Shown here piece after piece: positions 50,169 through 59,669 of a DNA stretch of 64,000 nt. The notes under the pieces are model-generated. The model was given only the letters and a program-made list of their open reading frames with translations, searched no databases and was not told the DNA's origin. Within the stretch, counting starts at the first letter, position 1. Every line of letters starts with the position of its first letter. The position numbers and the translations under genes are program-made. This stretch comes from an uncultured Sulfitobacter sp. (lineage in GTDB: Bacteria; Pseudomonadota; Alphaproteobacteria; Rhodobacterales; Rhodobacteraceae): contig CANMZB010000001.1 in the NCBI GenBank assembly GCA_947502265.1, positions 329,335 to 393,334 of the forward strand. Direction: 5' to 3'.

Positions 50169-50774
50169 ATGTCAGATCGCTCGGGTATATTTGCAGGCGA
50201 TGATCCGTTTATGTTGTTCCGCAACTGGCTGGATCAGGCGGTCGGTACAGAGCTGAACGATCCCAATGCGATGGCGCTGTCCACCGTGGACGCGAGCGGT
50301 ATGCCGAACGCACGGGTTGTCCTGCTCAAGGATATCGAAGACGACGCGTTTGTTTTTTACACCAACTACGAGAGCGCCAAGGGGCAGGAACTTGACGAGT
50401 CGGGCAAGGCGGCCTTTGTCATGCATTGGAAGTCGCTGCGCCGTCAGGTGCGTGTGCGGGGGCTGATTACCCGTGAAGACGGGGTGAAAGCCGACGAATA
50501 CTACAACTCCCGCCCGCTCAAAAGCCGACTTGGGGCGTGGGCTTCTGCGCAATCGCGCCCGCTTGAACGGCGTGAAGCGCTTGAGCAAAAATTTGAAGAT
50601 GTTGTTTCGCAAAAAGGCGATGACCCGTCGCGCCCTCCTTATTGGGGGGGGTATCGGCTGGCACCGCTCGAGATCGAATTTTGGGCAGATGGCGAAGCGC
50701 GATTGCATGATCGCTTCCAGTGGCGCCGGTCCGCAGTTGATGCGGCGTGGTCTATTACGCGCCTGAACCCGTAA
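50169..50774 (+). CDS. pdxH: Pyridoxamine 5'-phosphate oxidase
   Basis: PdxH oxidises pyridoxine or pyridoxamine phosphate to PLP with FMN. The 201-residue protein shows [52 protein letters not shown] and the C-terminal RLNP. The ATG follows GGGGGCAAGG. It is divergent from fabI with a 243-base gap that must contain both promoters. Confidence 0.96.
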   Translation: MSDRSGIFAGDDPFMLFRNWLDQAVGTELNDPNAMALSTVDASGMPNARVVLLKDIEDDAFVFYTNYESAKGQELDESGKAAFVMHWKSLRRQVRVRGLITREDGVKADEYYNSRPLKSRLGAWASAQSRPLERREALEQKFEDVVSQKGDDPSRPPYWGGYRLAPLEIEFWADGEARLHDRFQWRRSAVDAAWSITRLNP

Positions 50775-50853
50775 CGTTATTAGTACCGCCGCGTGTTTTG
50801 CGGTGGAGCCGGTTTCCGGATCCTTTACAGAATTAATTAACGGTAGAGCCAAT

Positions 50854-51402
50854 ATGGCAGCAATGACGGATTCAAACGACGGCCCGTCGACGCAGATGGG
50901 CACGGTAAAGTGGTTCGATCCCGTCAAGGGGTTCGGATTCATCGTTGCCGACGAAGGCGAAGTGGATATTTTGCTGCACGTCAATGTGTTGCGCAATTTC
51001 GGGCAAAGCTCCATCGCGGATGGATCGCGTGTGGCGTTGGTTGCCCAGAAAACGGATCGCGGCGTACAGGCAACCGAGGTGATCTCGATCACCCCGCCGG
51101 AAGGTATTCACCCGTCATTGCCCGATCTTGTGGGGCTTGATGAAAGCCGGCTCAAGGATGCGCCGCTGGAAGCGTCCCGCGTAAAGTGGTTCGATAAGGG
51201 CAAGGGATTCGGTTTTGCCAATGTGTTCGGCCGCAGCGACGATGTGTTTGTGCATATTGATGTGTTGCGCCAGTCCGGTCTGTCGGATCTGCAACCGGGC
51301 GAAGCGATTGCGATGCGGGTGATTGATGGCAAGCGGGGCCTCATGGCAGTGGAGATCAAGGCATGGGAACAAGTCGTTACAACAGACGGAGATTTCTCCT
51401 AG
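50854..51402 (+). CDS. Double cold-shock-domain protein
   Basis: The 182-residue protein has two cold-shock domains. The first starts MGTVKWFDPVKGFGFIVADE (about 13-75) and the second ASRVKWFDKGKGFGFANVFG (about 107-170). Both keep the RNP1 (KGFGF) motif; RNP2 reads DILLHV in the first and DVFVHI in the second. Such proteins bind single-stranded nucleic acid and RNA. ATG at 50854 is the probable start, although the ribosome site is weak. The downstream DUF192 gene begins inside its last 40 bases. Confidence 0.9.
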   Translation: MAAMTDSNDGPSTQMGTVKWFDPVKGFGFIVADEGEVDILLHVNVLRNFGQSSIADGSRVALVAQKTDRGVQATEVISITPPEGIHPSLPDLVGLDESRLKDAPLEASRVKWFDKGKGFGFANVFGRSDDVFVHIDVLRQSGLSDLQPGEAIAMRVIDGKRGLMAVEIKAWEQVVTTDGDFS

Positions 51403-51866
51403 GTGCAGCAGTTGCGCTTGCCGCAGGGCAGGTGGCCGCCAGCGGTTGTGTGGCGGACCGCGTGACCATCAGCGGTGATTTCGGCAAGGCGGCGTTTAAC
51501 GTGGATCTGGCGGCGGATGATTCCAGCCGCGCGCAGGGGCTGATGCATGTGCAGCAGATGCCGGCGAGCAAAGGCATGCTTTTTGTCTACGAGCGCCCGC
51601 AGCCGATGAGCTTTTGGATGCGCAACACGCTGATCGAACTCGACATGCTGTTTCTTGATGGATTCGGCGTCATTCAACACATTCACCACCGTGCAAAACC
51701 TCTGGACGAAACGGTGATTTCGTCGGGCCCGCAGCTTTTACTTGGGGTTCTTGAGATCAACGGCGGTTTGGCGCGGCGCATGGGGATCAAAACCGGCGAT
51801 ATCGTGCGCCATCCCGCGTTCATCAGCCGCGAAAACCCTTGGGAATGCGGCGAAACCGGCGAATGA
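51363..51866 (+). CDS. DUF192 family exported protein with Tat-like signal
   Basis: The 167-residue protein begins MGTSRYNRRRFLLGAAVALA, a twin-arginine-like export signal (NRRRFLL). The DUF192 domain follows with GLMHVQQMPASKGMLFVYE and the conserved PMSFWMRNTLIELDMLFLD. The function of the family is poorly known. It overlaps the preceding cold-shock gene by 40 bases in another frame. The start is fixed by the need for the arginine pair. The AAGG at 51356-51359 could serve as ribosome site. Confidence 0.85.
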   Translation: MGTSRYNRRRFLLGAAVALAAGQVAASGCVADRVTISGDFGKAAFNVDLAADDSSRAQGLMHVQQMPASKGMLFVYERPQPMSFWMRNTLIELDMLFLDGFGVIQHIHHRAKPLDETVISSGPQLLLGVLEINGGLARRMGIKTGDIVRHPAFISRENPWECGETGE

Positions 51867-51938
51867 TGAAAAGAGTTGGTCGCGGCATGCCGATTAGTGC
51901 TTTTCAATCCCGATCAGCTTCGTTAAAGAAGCGTCAGT

Positions 51939-52015
51939 CGGGGCGTGGCGCAGCCTGGTAGCGCACCTGTTTTGGGTACAGGGGGTCGGATGTTCGAATC
52001 ATCTCGCCCCGACCA
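51939..52015 (+). tRNA. tRNA-Pro (anticodon TGG)
   Basis: The 77-base sequence folds as a full cloverleaf. The acceptor stem is CGGGGCG with CGCCCCG, and the D stem GCGC with GCGC. The anticodon stem is CCTGT with ACAGG around the loop TTTGGGT, giving anticodon TGG. The T arm has the TTCGAAT loop, and the discriminator A is followed by an encoded CCA. A terminator follows. Confidence 0.97.
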
Positions 52016-52037
52016 CTAAGAAGACACTAAATCTTAT

Positions 52038-52077
52038 GAGGCCCTTTCGCTGTTGCGGAAGGGCCTCAAGGTTTTTC
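52038..52077 (+). terminator. Terminator after tRNA-Pro
   Basis: A 13-bp stem, GAGGCCCTTTCGC (52038-52050) with GCGGAAGGGCCTC (52055-52067; one mismatch), is followed by AAGG and five T residues at 52072-52076. Confidence 0.9.
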
Positions 52078-52861
52078 GGGCAGGTGTTTCTGTCTGGGGC
52101 GCATGGCGGATTCGTCTGGTGCCGATGGGGCACAGGGCTAACACATCATCTAAGGCGTCCCGCTGAGGCATCTCTTGCCGCCAATGCCGCGAGAGCGTTG
52201 AGGGCGTGGCACGGTATTGGTGATTCAATTTTAAGGCGGGGCGCTCTAGCGTAATTTTCGTGCGAACGGCGGGTTCGAATACTAGACCTTGTGTCTTATG
52301 CGCATGTTTCGGCGTGTCGCCGCCCGTGCCTGCGCTGTTTTCGCGCCTGTTAAAAAAACTTTTTGATGCAGCAGACCGGTTGCGCCGCGCGCGCTTGCGC
52401 CGCCCGTGTTGTCCCCGCCACTTGCGGGCATGAATGCCTAAGTCAAAGTGAGCCAAGCATTTTTGTGGTGGCCTTTGGGCAAGCGGCGTTCCAGTTGTCC
52501 GCCAGATGCTTTGGCTTTGAATCAAAAGCAGCTTGCCGCGGTGCGTGATTTGACATCCGTCAACCGCTTTTCAGTAAACGAAGCGCTAATAAATGCGTTG
52601 ACCCCCTAGGTCAAAATACGTCAGTTTGTGATGGCTGGTGGTGGCGCCACAACATGTAGTGGTTCAACGCTTAACGGGCGCGCCGGGCAGTGAAAACAGG
52701 CAAACGGTCACAATTGACGGTTCCACCCAAAGTTGCCTCCCGCGTGTAGGGGAGACAGCACTTGGTTTTGTCTGCTTTTTCAGGGCACAGCAGTCGACCA
52801 ACCGGTTTGCGCCAACGGGCGCAACACCGAGATATTAAACAGCTTGATATGGGGCAGCACG
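52078..52861. promoter_or_regulatory. Long gene-free region upstream of nrdJ, with palindromes
   Basis: Nearly 800 bases without a convincing gene. A minus-strand frame over 52034-52525 runs through the tRNA terminator and looks non-coding. Two TTGAC palindromes stand out: TTGAC-ATCC-GTCAA (52550-52563) and TTGACC-CCCTA-GGTCAA (52598-52614), with centres about 50 bases apart. GTGGCGCCAC lies near 52646. They probably belong to the nrdJ control region. I found neither a B12-riboswitch box nor a standard NrdR box. Confidence 0.45.
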
Positions 52862-55800
52862 ATGAAAATTGAACGCAGATTTACCACTCAGGGCCAGGAC
52901 GCCTATGCGGATCTGGATTTCGTCACAACAGTGTCTGAAATCCGCAACCCGGACGGGTCGGTGGTGTTCCATCTCGACGACGTCGAAGTGCCAAAGAGCT
53001 GGAGTCAGGTCGCGTCCGATGTCATCGCCCAGAAGTACTTTCGCAAGGCGGGTGTGCCGTCCAAAACCAAGCGCGTGAGCGAAAAGGGCGTTCCCGAATT
53101 TCTGTGGCGCTCGGTCCCTGTTGAGGGGGCGCAGATGCGCGGCGAAACTTCTTCCAAACAAGTGTTTGACCGTCTCGCAGGGGCGTGGGCCTATTGGGGC
53201 TGGAAGGGCGGCTATTTCACCACCGAACAAGACGCGCGCACCTATTACGACGAGATGCGCCACATGCTTGCCTCACAGCGGGCCGCCCCGAATTCCCCGC
53301 AATGGTTCAACACCGGCCTGCACTGGGCCTACGGCATCGACGGTCCCGCGCAAGGGCATTATTATGTCGATTACAAAACCGGCAAGCTGACCCGTTCAAC
53401 CTCCAGCTACGAGCATCCGCAGCCACACGCCTGTTTCATCCAGTCGGTCGCGGACGATCTGGTGGGCGACGGCGGCATCATGGATCTGTGGGTGCGCGAG
53501 GCGCGTCTGTTCAAATATGGCTCCGGCACCGGCACCAATTTCTCTTCCTTGCGTGGCGCGGGTGAGAAGCTGTCGGGGGGCGGTAAATCGTCGGGCCTGA
53601 TGGGGTTCCTCAAGATCGGTGACCGTGCGGCAGGCGCGATCAAATCGGGCGGCACCACGCGCCGTGCGGCAAAGATGGTTATCGTCGATGCGGACCATCC
53701 CGATATCGAGGATTTCATCAACTGGAAGGTGCTTGAGGAGCAGAAAGTGGCGTCCATCGTCGCCGGCTCGAAAATGCACGAGCGGCAGTTGAACCTGATC
53801 TTCAAAGCCATTTCTGGCTGGGACGGATTGGCAACGGACGCCTATGATCCGGCCAAAAATGACCAACTGAAATCAGCCATCCGCGCGGCCAAAAAGGTCG
53901 CAATCCCCGAGACATACGTCAAGCGTGTGCTGGACTATGCCAAACAGGGGCACACCAGCATTGAATTCCCGACATACGACACGGATTGGGATTCCGAAGC
54001 CTACAATTCCGTTTCGGGCCAAAACTCCAACAACTCGATCCGCGTAACCAACGGGTTCCTGACAGCTGTCGAAAAAGACGCGGATTGGGAGCTTTTGGAC
54101 CGCACAACCGGCAAAGTGGCGAAAACCATCCGCGCGCGGGATTTGTGGGATCAGGTCGGCCACGCCGCATGGGCCTGTGCCGATCCGGGCATCCAGTACC
54201 ACGACACCGTCAACGACTGGCACACATGCCCCGAAGATGGTGCGATCCGGGGCTCGAACCCGTGTTCGGAATATATGTTCCTTGATGATACGGCGTGCAA
54301 TCTTGCGTCGATGAACCTGCTGACGTTCCTCAAGGACGGCGAGTTTCAAGTCGAAGACTACATGCACGCGTCCCGCCTGTGGACTGTGACGTTGGAAATC
54401 TCTGTGATGATGGCACAGTTCCCGTCCAAAGAGATCGCGCAGCGGTCGTATGACTTCCGCACGCTTGGCCTTGGCTATGCCAACATCGGCGGCCTGCTGA
54501 TGAACATGGGGTTCTCGTACGATAGCGACGAGGGCCGCGCGCTGTGCGGGGCTTTGAGCGCGATCATGACAGGCGTTGCGTATGCGACCTCTGCCGAGAT
54601 GGCGAGCGAGTTGGGAGCTTTCCCCGGTTATACCAAAAACGCCGACCACATGCTGCGCGTCATGCGTAACCACCGCCATGCCGCTTACGGCGAGGCGGAC
54701 GGCTACGAAAAGCTCAGCGTTAAGCCGGTGCCGCTGGATCACGCCAACTGTCCGCAGGCCGGTCTGGTCGACATTGCGATGTCGTGCTGGGACGAGGCGC
54801 TGAAGCTGGGCGAGGCGCACGGGTTCAGAAACGCGCAAACCTCGGTGATCGCGCCCACCGGCACCATTGGTCTGGTGATGGATTGCGACACCACAGGGAT
54901 CGAGCCTGATTTCGCGTTGGTAAAGTTCAAAAAGCTCGCCGGTGGCGGGTACTTCAAGATCATCAACCAGTCAGTGCCGGCAGCGCTGGAAAAGCTGGGC
55001 TATGGCTCCGCCCAAATTGAAGAGATTGTCAGCTATGCGGTGGGCCACGGCACGATCGGGAACGCACCGGGGATCAACCACACCACGCTGATGGGGCATG
55101 GTTTCGGCCCCAACGAGCTGGCCAAGGTGGACGCGGCACTGGCGTCGGCCTTTGACATCCGTTTCGTGTTCAACCAGTGGACGCTGGGCGAAGCATTTTG
55201 TACGCAGGTTCTTGGTATTCCAGTGCAAAAGCTGAATGACCCGACGTTCGATCTGTTGAAGTCGCTGGGCTTCTCGAAGAAAGATGTGGAGGCGGCGAAC
55301 GATCACGTCTGCGGAACGATGACGTTGGAAGGTGCGCCGCACCTGCGCGACGAACATTACGCGATCTTTGATTGCGCCAACTCCTGCGGTAAGAAGGGCA
55401 AGCGGTATCTGTCCGTCAACAGCCACATCTACATGATGGCCGCGGCACAATCGTTCATCTCGGGGGCGATCTCCAAAACGATCAACATGCCCAACGATGC
55501 CACCATCGAAGACTGCCAGAAAGCATACGAACTGTCATGGTCGCTCGGGATAAAGGCCAACGCGCTGTACCGTGACGGCTCAAAACTGTCGCAACCTCTG
55601 GCGGCGGCACTGGTCGAAGACGACGACGAGGCGGCGGAAACGCTGGAAATCGGGTCAATGCACGAAAAAGCTGTCGTGCTGGCGGAAAAAATCGTCGAGA
55701 AGGTGATCGTCAAAGAGATCATCAAATCGCACCGCGAAAAGATGCCACAGCGCCGCAAGGGTTATACCCAGAAGGCGAATATCGGCGGTCACAAGGTGTA

Positions 55801-56506
55801 TCTGCGCACCGGCGAATATCGGGACGGCTCGCTTGGCGAGATCTTTATCGACATGCACAAGGAAGGCGCGGGCTTTCGCGCGATGATGAACAACTTTGCC
55901 ATCGCCGTCTCTGTTGGCTTGCAATACGGTGTGCCGCTCGAAGAGTTCGTCGATGCGTTTACCTTCACCAAGTTCGAACCGGCGGGCATGGTGCAGGGCA
56001 ACGACAGCATCAAATCCGCGACCTCGATCCTTGACTATATCTTCCGCGAACTGGCGGTCAGCTACCTTGATCGCACCGATCTGGCGCATGTGCAGCCCGA
56101 AGGGGCCACATTCGACACGCTGGGCCGGGGCGAGGAAGAGGGTGTGGCGAATGTCTCCGAGCTTGGCGAAAGTGCTGCGGCGAAATCGCTCGAAGTGCTC
56201 AAGCAGATCACTTCACCCGGCTATTTACGTAACCGTGTGCCATCGAGCCTACGGGTGTTGCAAGGTGGCCAGAGTGCTGCATTCGATGCGCTGACAACCG
56301 CAACGCCCATGGGCGGCGGCGTGGCCACGGCTGTTGCGACCACCACATCGGTGTCAGCCGGCACGGTGTCGATGGATCTGCGTACCAAAGCGAAAATTCA
56401 AGGTTACGAGGGCGAAGCATGCGGCGAGTGCGGCAACTACACGCTGGTGCGCAACGGCACCTGCATGAAGTGCAACACCTGCGGCGGAACGTCCGGCTGT
56501 AGCTGA
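52862..56506 (+). CDS. nrdJ: Adenosylcobalamin-dependent ribonucleotide reductase (class II)
   Basis: NrdJ converts ribonucleotides to deoxyribonucleotides using coenzyme B12, with or without oxygen. ATG at 52862 ([20 protein letters not shown]) gives 1214 residues, as in other Rhodobacterales. [38 protein letters not shown] and the active-site loop region with [20 protein letters not shown] are visible. The cysteine-rich C-terminal tail ([10 protein letters not shown] then [13 protein letters not shown]) is the redox and zinc-binding end. It is monocistronic and ends before a strong hairpin. The cell therefore needs B12 for this route. Confidence 0.96.
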   Translation: MKIERRFTTQGQDAYADLDFVTTVSEIRNPDGSVVFHLDDVEVPKSWSQVASDVIAQKYFRKAGVPSKTKRVSEKGVPEFLWRSVPVEGAQMRGETSSKQVFDRLAGAWAYWGWKGGYFTTEQDARTYYDEMRHMLASQRAAPNSPQWFNTGLHWAYGIDGPAQGHYYVDYKTGKLTRSTSSYEHPQPHACFIQSVADDLVGDGGIMDLWVREARLFKYGSGTGTNFSSLRGAGEKLSGGGKSSGLMGFLKIGDRAAGAIKSGGTTRRAAKMVIVDADHPDIEDFINWKVLEEQKVASIVAGSKMHERQLNLIFKAISGWDGLATDAYDPAKNDQLKSAIRAAKKVAIPETYVKRVLDYAKQGHTSIEFPTYDTDWDSEAYNSVSGQNSNNSIRVTNGFLTAVEKDADWELLDRTTGKVAKTIRARDLWDQVGHAAWACADPGIQYHDTVNDWHTCPEDGAIRGSNPCSEYMFLDDTACNLASMNLLTFLKDGEFQVEDYMHASRLWTVTLEISVMMAQFPSKEIAQRSYDFRTLGLGYANIGGLLMNMGFSYDSDEGRALCGALSAIMTGVAYATSAEMASELGAFPGYTKNADHMLRVMRNHRHAAYGEADGYEKLSVKPVPLDHANCPQAGLVDIAMSCWDEALKLGEAHGFRNAQTSVIAPTGTIGLVMDCDTTGIEPDFALVKFKKLAGGGYFKIINQSVPAALEKLGYGSAQIEEIVSYAVGHGTIGNAPGINHTTLMGHGFGPNELAKVDAALASAFDIRFVFNQWTLGEAFCTQVLGIPVQKLNDPTFDLLKSLGFSKKDVEAANDHVCGTMTLEGAPHLRDEHYAIFDCANSCGKKGKRYLSVNSHIYMMAAAQSFISGAISKTINMPNDATIEDCQKAYELSWSLGIKANALYRDGSKLSQPLAAALVEDDDEAAETLEIGSMHEKAVVLAEKIVEKVIVKEIIKSHREKMPQRRKGYTQKANIGGHKVYLRTGEYRDGSLGEIFIDMHKEGAGFRAMMNNFAIAVSVGLQYGVPLEEFVDAFTFTKFEPAGMVQGNDSIKSATSILDYIFRELAVSYLDRTDLAHVQPEGATFDTLGRGEEEGVANVSELGESAAAKSLEVLKQITSPGYLRNRVPSSLRVLQGGQSAAFDALTTATPMGGGVATAVATTTSVSAGTVSMDLRTKAKIQGYEGEACGECGNYTLVRNGTCMKCNTCGGTSGCS

Positions 56507-56630
56507 GTGAAGGGGGCGAGTTGAAACGTGAAACGCCAAGCAATTGAAGCCCATTTTGGGGGTTTTGACGCCCACTCACAAGGCCATTAGCGCCCATGTT
56601 TTGCTAAGGCATTGTTATTAAACACTAAGC

Positions 56631-56672
56631 GAAGGCGTCAGATCCAGGTGATCTGGCGCCTTCTGCTTTTGG
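56631..56672 (+). terminator. Terminator of nrdJ
   Basis: GAAGGCGTCAGATC (56631-56644) pairs with GATCTGGCGCCTTC (56650-56663) over 14 positions with one G-T pair, followed by TGCTTTT. It lies 124 bases after the nrdJ stop. Confidence 0.8.
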
Positions 56673-56848
56673 TGGTGCCTGTCGACGGGATTGACGAATT
56701 CCCTGCGTTCATGCTGTCTGAGGTTATGAAACCGACACAGCATATCCGCCTCATACGGTGCTCTTGATCTGACCCCTACAGGGGGCCGGCCGTCGATAGC
56801 TTGTCATCCAGAAACAGCTCATTCGAATAATCGACCGGTCCTTTCCTC
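56673..56848. other. Gene-free boundary between nrdJ and the AAA ATPase gene
   Basis: No coding frame is visible. This interval is where base composition begins to shift from GC-rich core genes to more AT-rich accessory sequence. It must contain the promoter for the ATPase gene. No direct repeat or tRNA fragment marking an integration site was seen. Confidence 0.35.
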
Positions 56849-56863
56849 GAACGGACAAGGAAC
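56849..56863. promoter_or_regulatory. LexA-like SOS box at the AAA ATPase start
   Basis: GAAC-GGACAAG-GAAC is the complement form of GTTC-N7-GTTC, exactly the motif found at lexA in this window. It ends five bases before the ATG at 56869 and covers the AAGGA ribosome site, a position where repressor binding would block expression. About two such matches would be expected by chance on both strands of a window this size, so the location is the main support. Confidence 0.5.
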
Positions 56864-56868
56864 CTATC

Positions 56869-57984
56869 ATGAAGCTTACCAAACTGATCCATGCACCCGA
56901 TCCTGAAATTAACCAATCCGCGATCACAGTGCGCCTGACCAAATTTCTCCTCGAACTGCGCAAGAAGAAACTCGCGAAGGAATTCATTGGCGATGATGAA
57001 CATTCGGTTCACCTCGGTCTCGAGAATTTTGATAGGGTCGCTGACGAGCTTTCGGCGGGAGTTGAGCTCTCTTGGGAGGATCGCAAACGCATCAACTCCT
57101 GCGCTGGTAAAATCGCAGGGCGTCGCAAGGAAGCATCCGGTCTGGCGCATCTGACGACCCAAGAGATCCAGCGCCTGAAACCTCTGATGACAGGCGTCCG
57201 TCTCGTCGCGCCGGAAACTGTTCACTGGGTAGATGAAGTTGTATCTGCCCTGCATGAAGAGATGCCGTGGATGGCGCCTGCCACCCAGGAAGTGTGGTAC
57301 GCTCTCCGGTACAGTGCCACCAATGGAGATCCAATTCGTCTCCCACCCTTACTGCTCAGTGGTTCACCTGGGATCGGAAAATCGGTCTGGGCCAGGCGAT
57401 TGTCCGAACTTCTGCATATTCCGCGGTGCGAAATTGATGCCAGCATCGGGGGAGTCGGTTTTTCTGTCACAGGTGTGGAGCGAGGCTGGTCCTCGGCGCA
57501 ACCTGGAAGGCCGCTCGAAACCATCCTGCAACATCAGGTAGGAAATCCGTTGGTTGTGGTGGACGAGATTTGCAAATCTCAATCTGCGACGACTGAGAAG
57601 GGCGCCAACCATTCCTTCGCGGACTCTCTGCTGAATTTGCTGGAACCGGCCACTTCCGTAGCATGGGCATGCCCGTTTTTCCGGACCAGGATTGATATGT
57701 CCCATATCTCATGAGTTTTGACAGCGAACGACGCGTCCAGGGTGCCAGCCCCTCTGCTGAGTCGGTGCACGGTGATCAACCTTCCGGAACTCACATGTTC
57801 CCAATTGAAGGGCTTTGCGCGTCGTCAGGCAAACCGGCGGGGGCTGACGAGCACTTCTGCTGAAGCTATCGAACAGGTCATTGACCGTTCAATGCAACAT
57901 GGCAAAGCACGGATCAGTTTGAGAACCATCGTTCGAATGGTGCGACGAGCAGAAATTCTCGAAGGCCGGACTTTGCGGCACTGA
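56869..57984 (+). pseudogene. AAA+ ATPase gene interrupted by in-frame TGA
   Basis: The frame opens at ATG 56869 and encodes an AAA+ ATPase of the Lon-like type, with Walker A GSPGIGKS at residues 165-172 and Walker B LVVVDE at 228-233. At codon 282 (57712-57714) a TGA stands where family members have tryptophan: FRTRIDMSHIS, stop, VLTANDASRVPAPLLSRC. The same frame continues to 57984 with sensor 1 (LTAND), the arginine finger (LLSRC) and a helical lid. A single G-to-A change (TGG to TGA) explains it. The full product would be 371 residues. It is either a recent pseudogene or a read-through gene. The target of the ATPase is unknown. Confidence 0.75.
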
Positions 57985-58373
57985 ATGCGGTTATTGATGC
58001 GATGACATAAGGGTCGTTTACGTCAATTTGCAGCAAGGCGGATTGCGGTCATTCGCTGCAGAGTGACCCAAGGTCTGCTATACTGATCGACCTGCTTTGC
58101 ATATTTGGTCGTTGAATCTTAGAAATAATACCTGCTCAATTCCGGCTGCAGCCCGTCCTTTGCTGCTTTGCCGCAAGGCATGTACAGGAAGGTTCCTTCC
58201 ACCTGTATTATGTTGGGGTAGCATCGCAACATGTTGTGGATTGCCCCAATATTGACAAAAGGGGATGAAATAACGTGTCAATCCACATTTTGGCTGGCAG
58301 ACTTATAAATACTACCTAAGGTGGATTTAAGGGATCTCGATGCACGTCATTCGCTTGCTAAAAAGGAAAACAC
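57985..58373 (+). promoter_or_regulatory. Upstream region of the beta-glucan operon, with inverted repeats
   Basis: No convincing gene. TGTGGATTG (58235-58243) and CAATCCACA (58279-58287) form a perfect 9-bp inverted repeat with 35 bases between, and TTGACA (58252-58257) lies inside it. ATGTTG (58210-58215) and CAACAT (58227-58232) form a second, smaller pair. This is probably the control region of the two-gene operon that starts at 58374. Confidence 0.45.
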
Positions 58374-59666
58374 ATGCCAACGACTATACTTCGTATTCTC
58401 ATCGCCGCAATTCTTCTGGCTGTGGTTGGCTTTACAGTTGCTCCTTATGCGACAAGTTATGTCTCAACATCCGCGGTTGTGAACGCGCCGTTAATCAATG
58501 TCAGCGCCCCTTTCAGTGGGGTTATTATACAGCCAACTAAGCCGGTTTCAGCAATAGTCGAAAGTGGCGAAACACTCATCGAATTGAAAAACTCCCGGAG
58601 TCAACGAGGAGCTCTTCAAGCCGTGCAAACGACACTCGGATCTCTCAGTGGTGAAATCGTAGGCATGGAAAACCAAACTCGTGATCTGGGCCGTTTAAGG
58701 GTCAATCTTATAACCCGGCGCGACGCGCTGGTCTCGGCTCGGACTGCTTGGTTCATTCCACGGCTCGCTGAAGCTACCGCGAACATCAGCCGCGCAAATA
58801 CGTCTTTTGTATTGGCTCAGAGAAATTTTCAACGCATTGAGAAACTTGTAAAGAGTGGCTCTGTCACTTCAACCAATGCACAAGACGCCAATGCAGAACT
58901 ATCAGCAGCGATTGCCAATCTGGAGCAACAACAAGCTGCATTTGATCAATTAATAGTTGAACGTGATACACTCAATGGCGAGATGGGTATTGATTTAACA
59001 TCCAACGGGTTTGAGCAAATTGAATACCGCTTGAATGAAATTGACGTTCGCCTTGCAGATATTAATGCACGATTGCTTGAACGGCAGGCTCAACGCGCTG
59101 GCATCAAGAACCAATTGAGGAGTTTGGGCCTTGAAGCAATGCGTCAGGAAATCTTCAGCCCGGTTGTTACAAATTCGGGAATAATCTGGGAGGCTTCTGC
59201 CCGCGAAGGGGCTACTGTTGCGGTCGGCGAAAGTGTCGGAAAGGTTCTCGATTGTTCACGGCGTTTTCTTGAAGTTCAATTACCAGAACGGCACTTCGAG
59301 AGCATACCAACAGGAACAGCAGCAACCGTTCAGCTAAAAGGATCGACAGGCCGATTTACCGCCAAAGTCCTTGCAGCCTACGGGAGTGGTGCCCGTCCAA
59401 ACCGTGAAATGCAAGCGGCAAGCCCAAGGATCCAAACCAACGACGGCTTCAGAGTGATTGTCGGACTTGGTAGCGCAGATTTGAAAGATGCTATTGCGGC
59501 GGGATCATTCTGCGATGTTGGCCGAACTGCGGAGGTTCGCTTTGATCTACACCAAGACAGCTTTTTATCGCGTATGTCGCGGCTACTTTCGGGATTGGGT
59601 GGAAAAAACCCCACCAGCGCTGCCCCTCCTTCTGGCGAAGAGACTGTTCCAATAGAAACGGAGTAA
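58374..59666 (+). CDS. Membrane-fusion (HlyD-like) protein of a beta-glucan synthase, BgsB-like
   Basis: The 430-residue protein has one N-terminal membrane segment (ILRILIAAILLAVVGFTVAP). A split biotinyl-lipoyl-like domain (VSAPFSGVI, and later IFSPVVTNSGIIWEASAREG) flanks a long coiled-coil region (about 75-250). This is the periplasmic-adaptor layout. AAGGA eight bases before the ATG marks the start. The synthase gene follows after three bases. The same pair and order, adaptor then synthase, make mixed-linkage beta-glucan in Sinorhizobium meliloti (BgsB, BgsA), so this protein probably guides the nascent glucan through the periplasm. An alginate Alg44-like role is less likely because it carries no PilZ domain itself. 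Confidence 0.75.
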   Translation: MPTTILRILIAAILLAVVGFTVAPYATSYVSTSAVVNAPLINVSAPFSGVIIQPTKPVSAIVESGETLIELKNSRSQRGALQAVQTTLGSLSGEIVGMENQTRDLGRLRVNLITRRDALVSARTAWFIPRLAEATANISRANTSFVLAQRNFQRIEKLVKSGSVTSTNAQDANAELSAAIANLEQQQAAFDQLIVERDTLNGEMGIDLTSNGFEQIEYRLNEIDVRLADINARLLERQAQRAGIKNQLRSLGLEAMRQEIFSPVVTNSGIIWEASAREGATVAVGESVGKVLDCSRRFLEVQLPERHFESIPTGTAATVQLKGSTGRFTAKVLAAYGSGARPNREMQAASPRIQTNDGFRVIVGLGSADLKDAIAAGSFCDVGRTAEVRFDLHQDSFLSRMSRLLSGLGGKNPTSAAPPSGEETVPIETE

Positions 59667-59669
59667 CGC

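Noticed and set aside
52255..52285. tRNA-like GGTTCGAAT segment
   Set aside because: It resembles a T loop, but no matching acceptor, D or anticodon stems lie around it.
52034..52525. 163-residue minus-strand frame upstream of nrdJ
   Set aside because: It runs through the tRNA terminator hairpin. Its composition, rich in Arg, Ser, Thr and Gln without any motif, is unlike the neighbouring proteins.
52620..52861. Cobalamin riboswitch before nrdJ
   Set aside because: A B12-dependent enzyme made this plausible, but no B12-box-like GCCAGGAGACCTGCC sequence or matching core was found.
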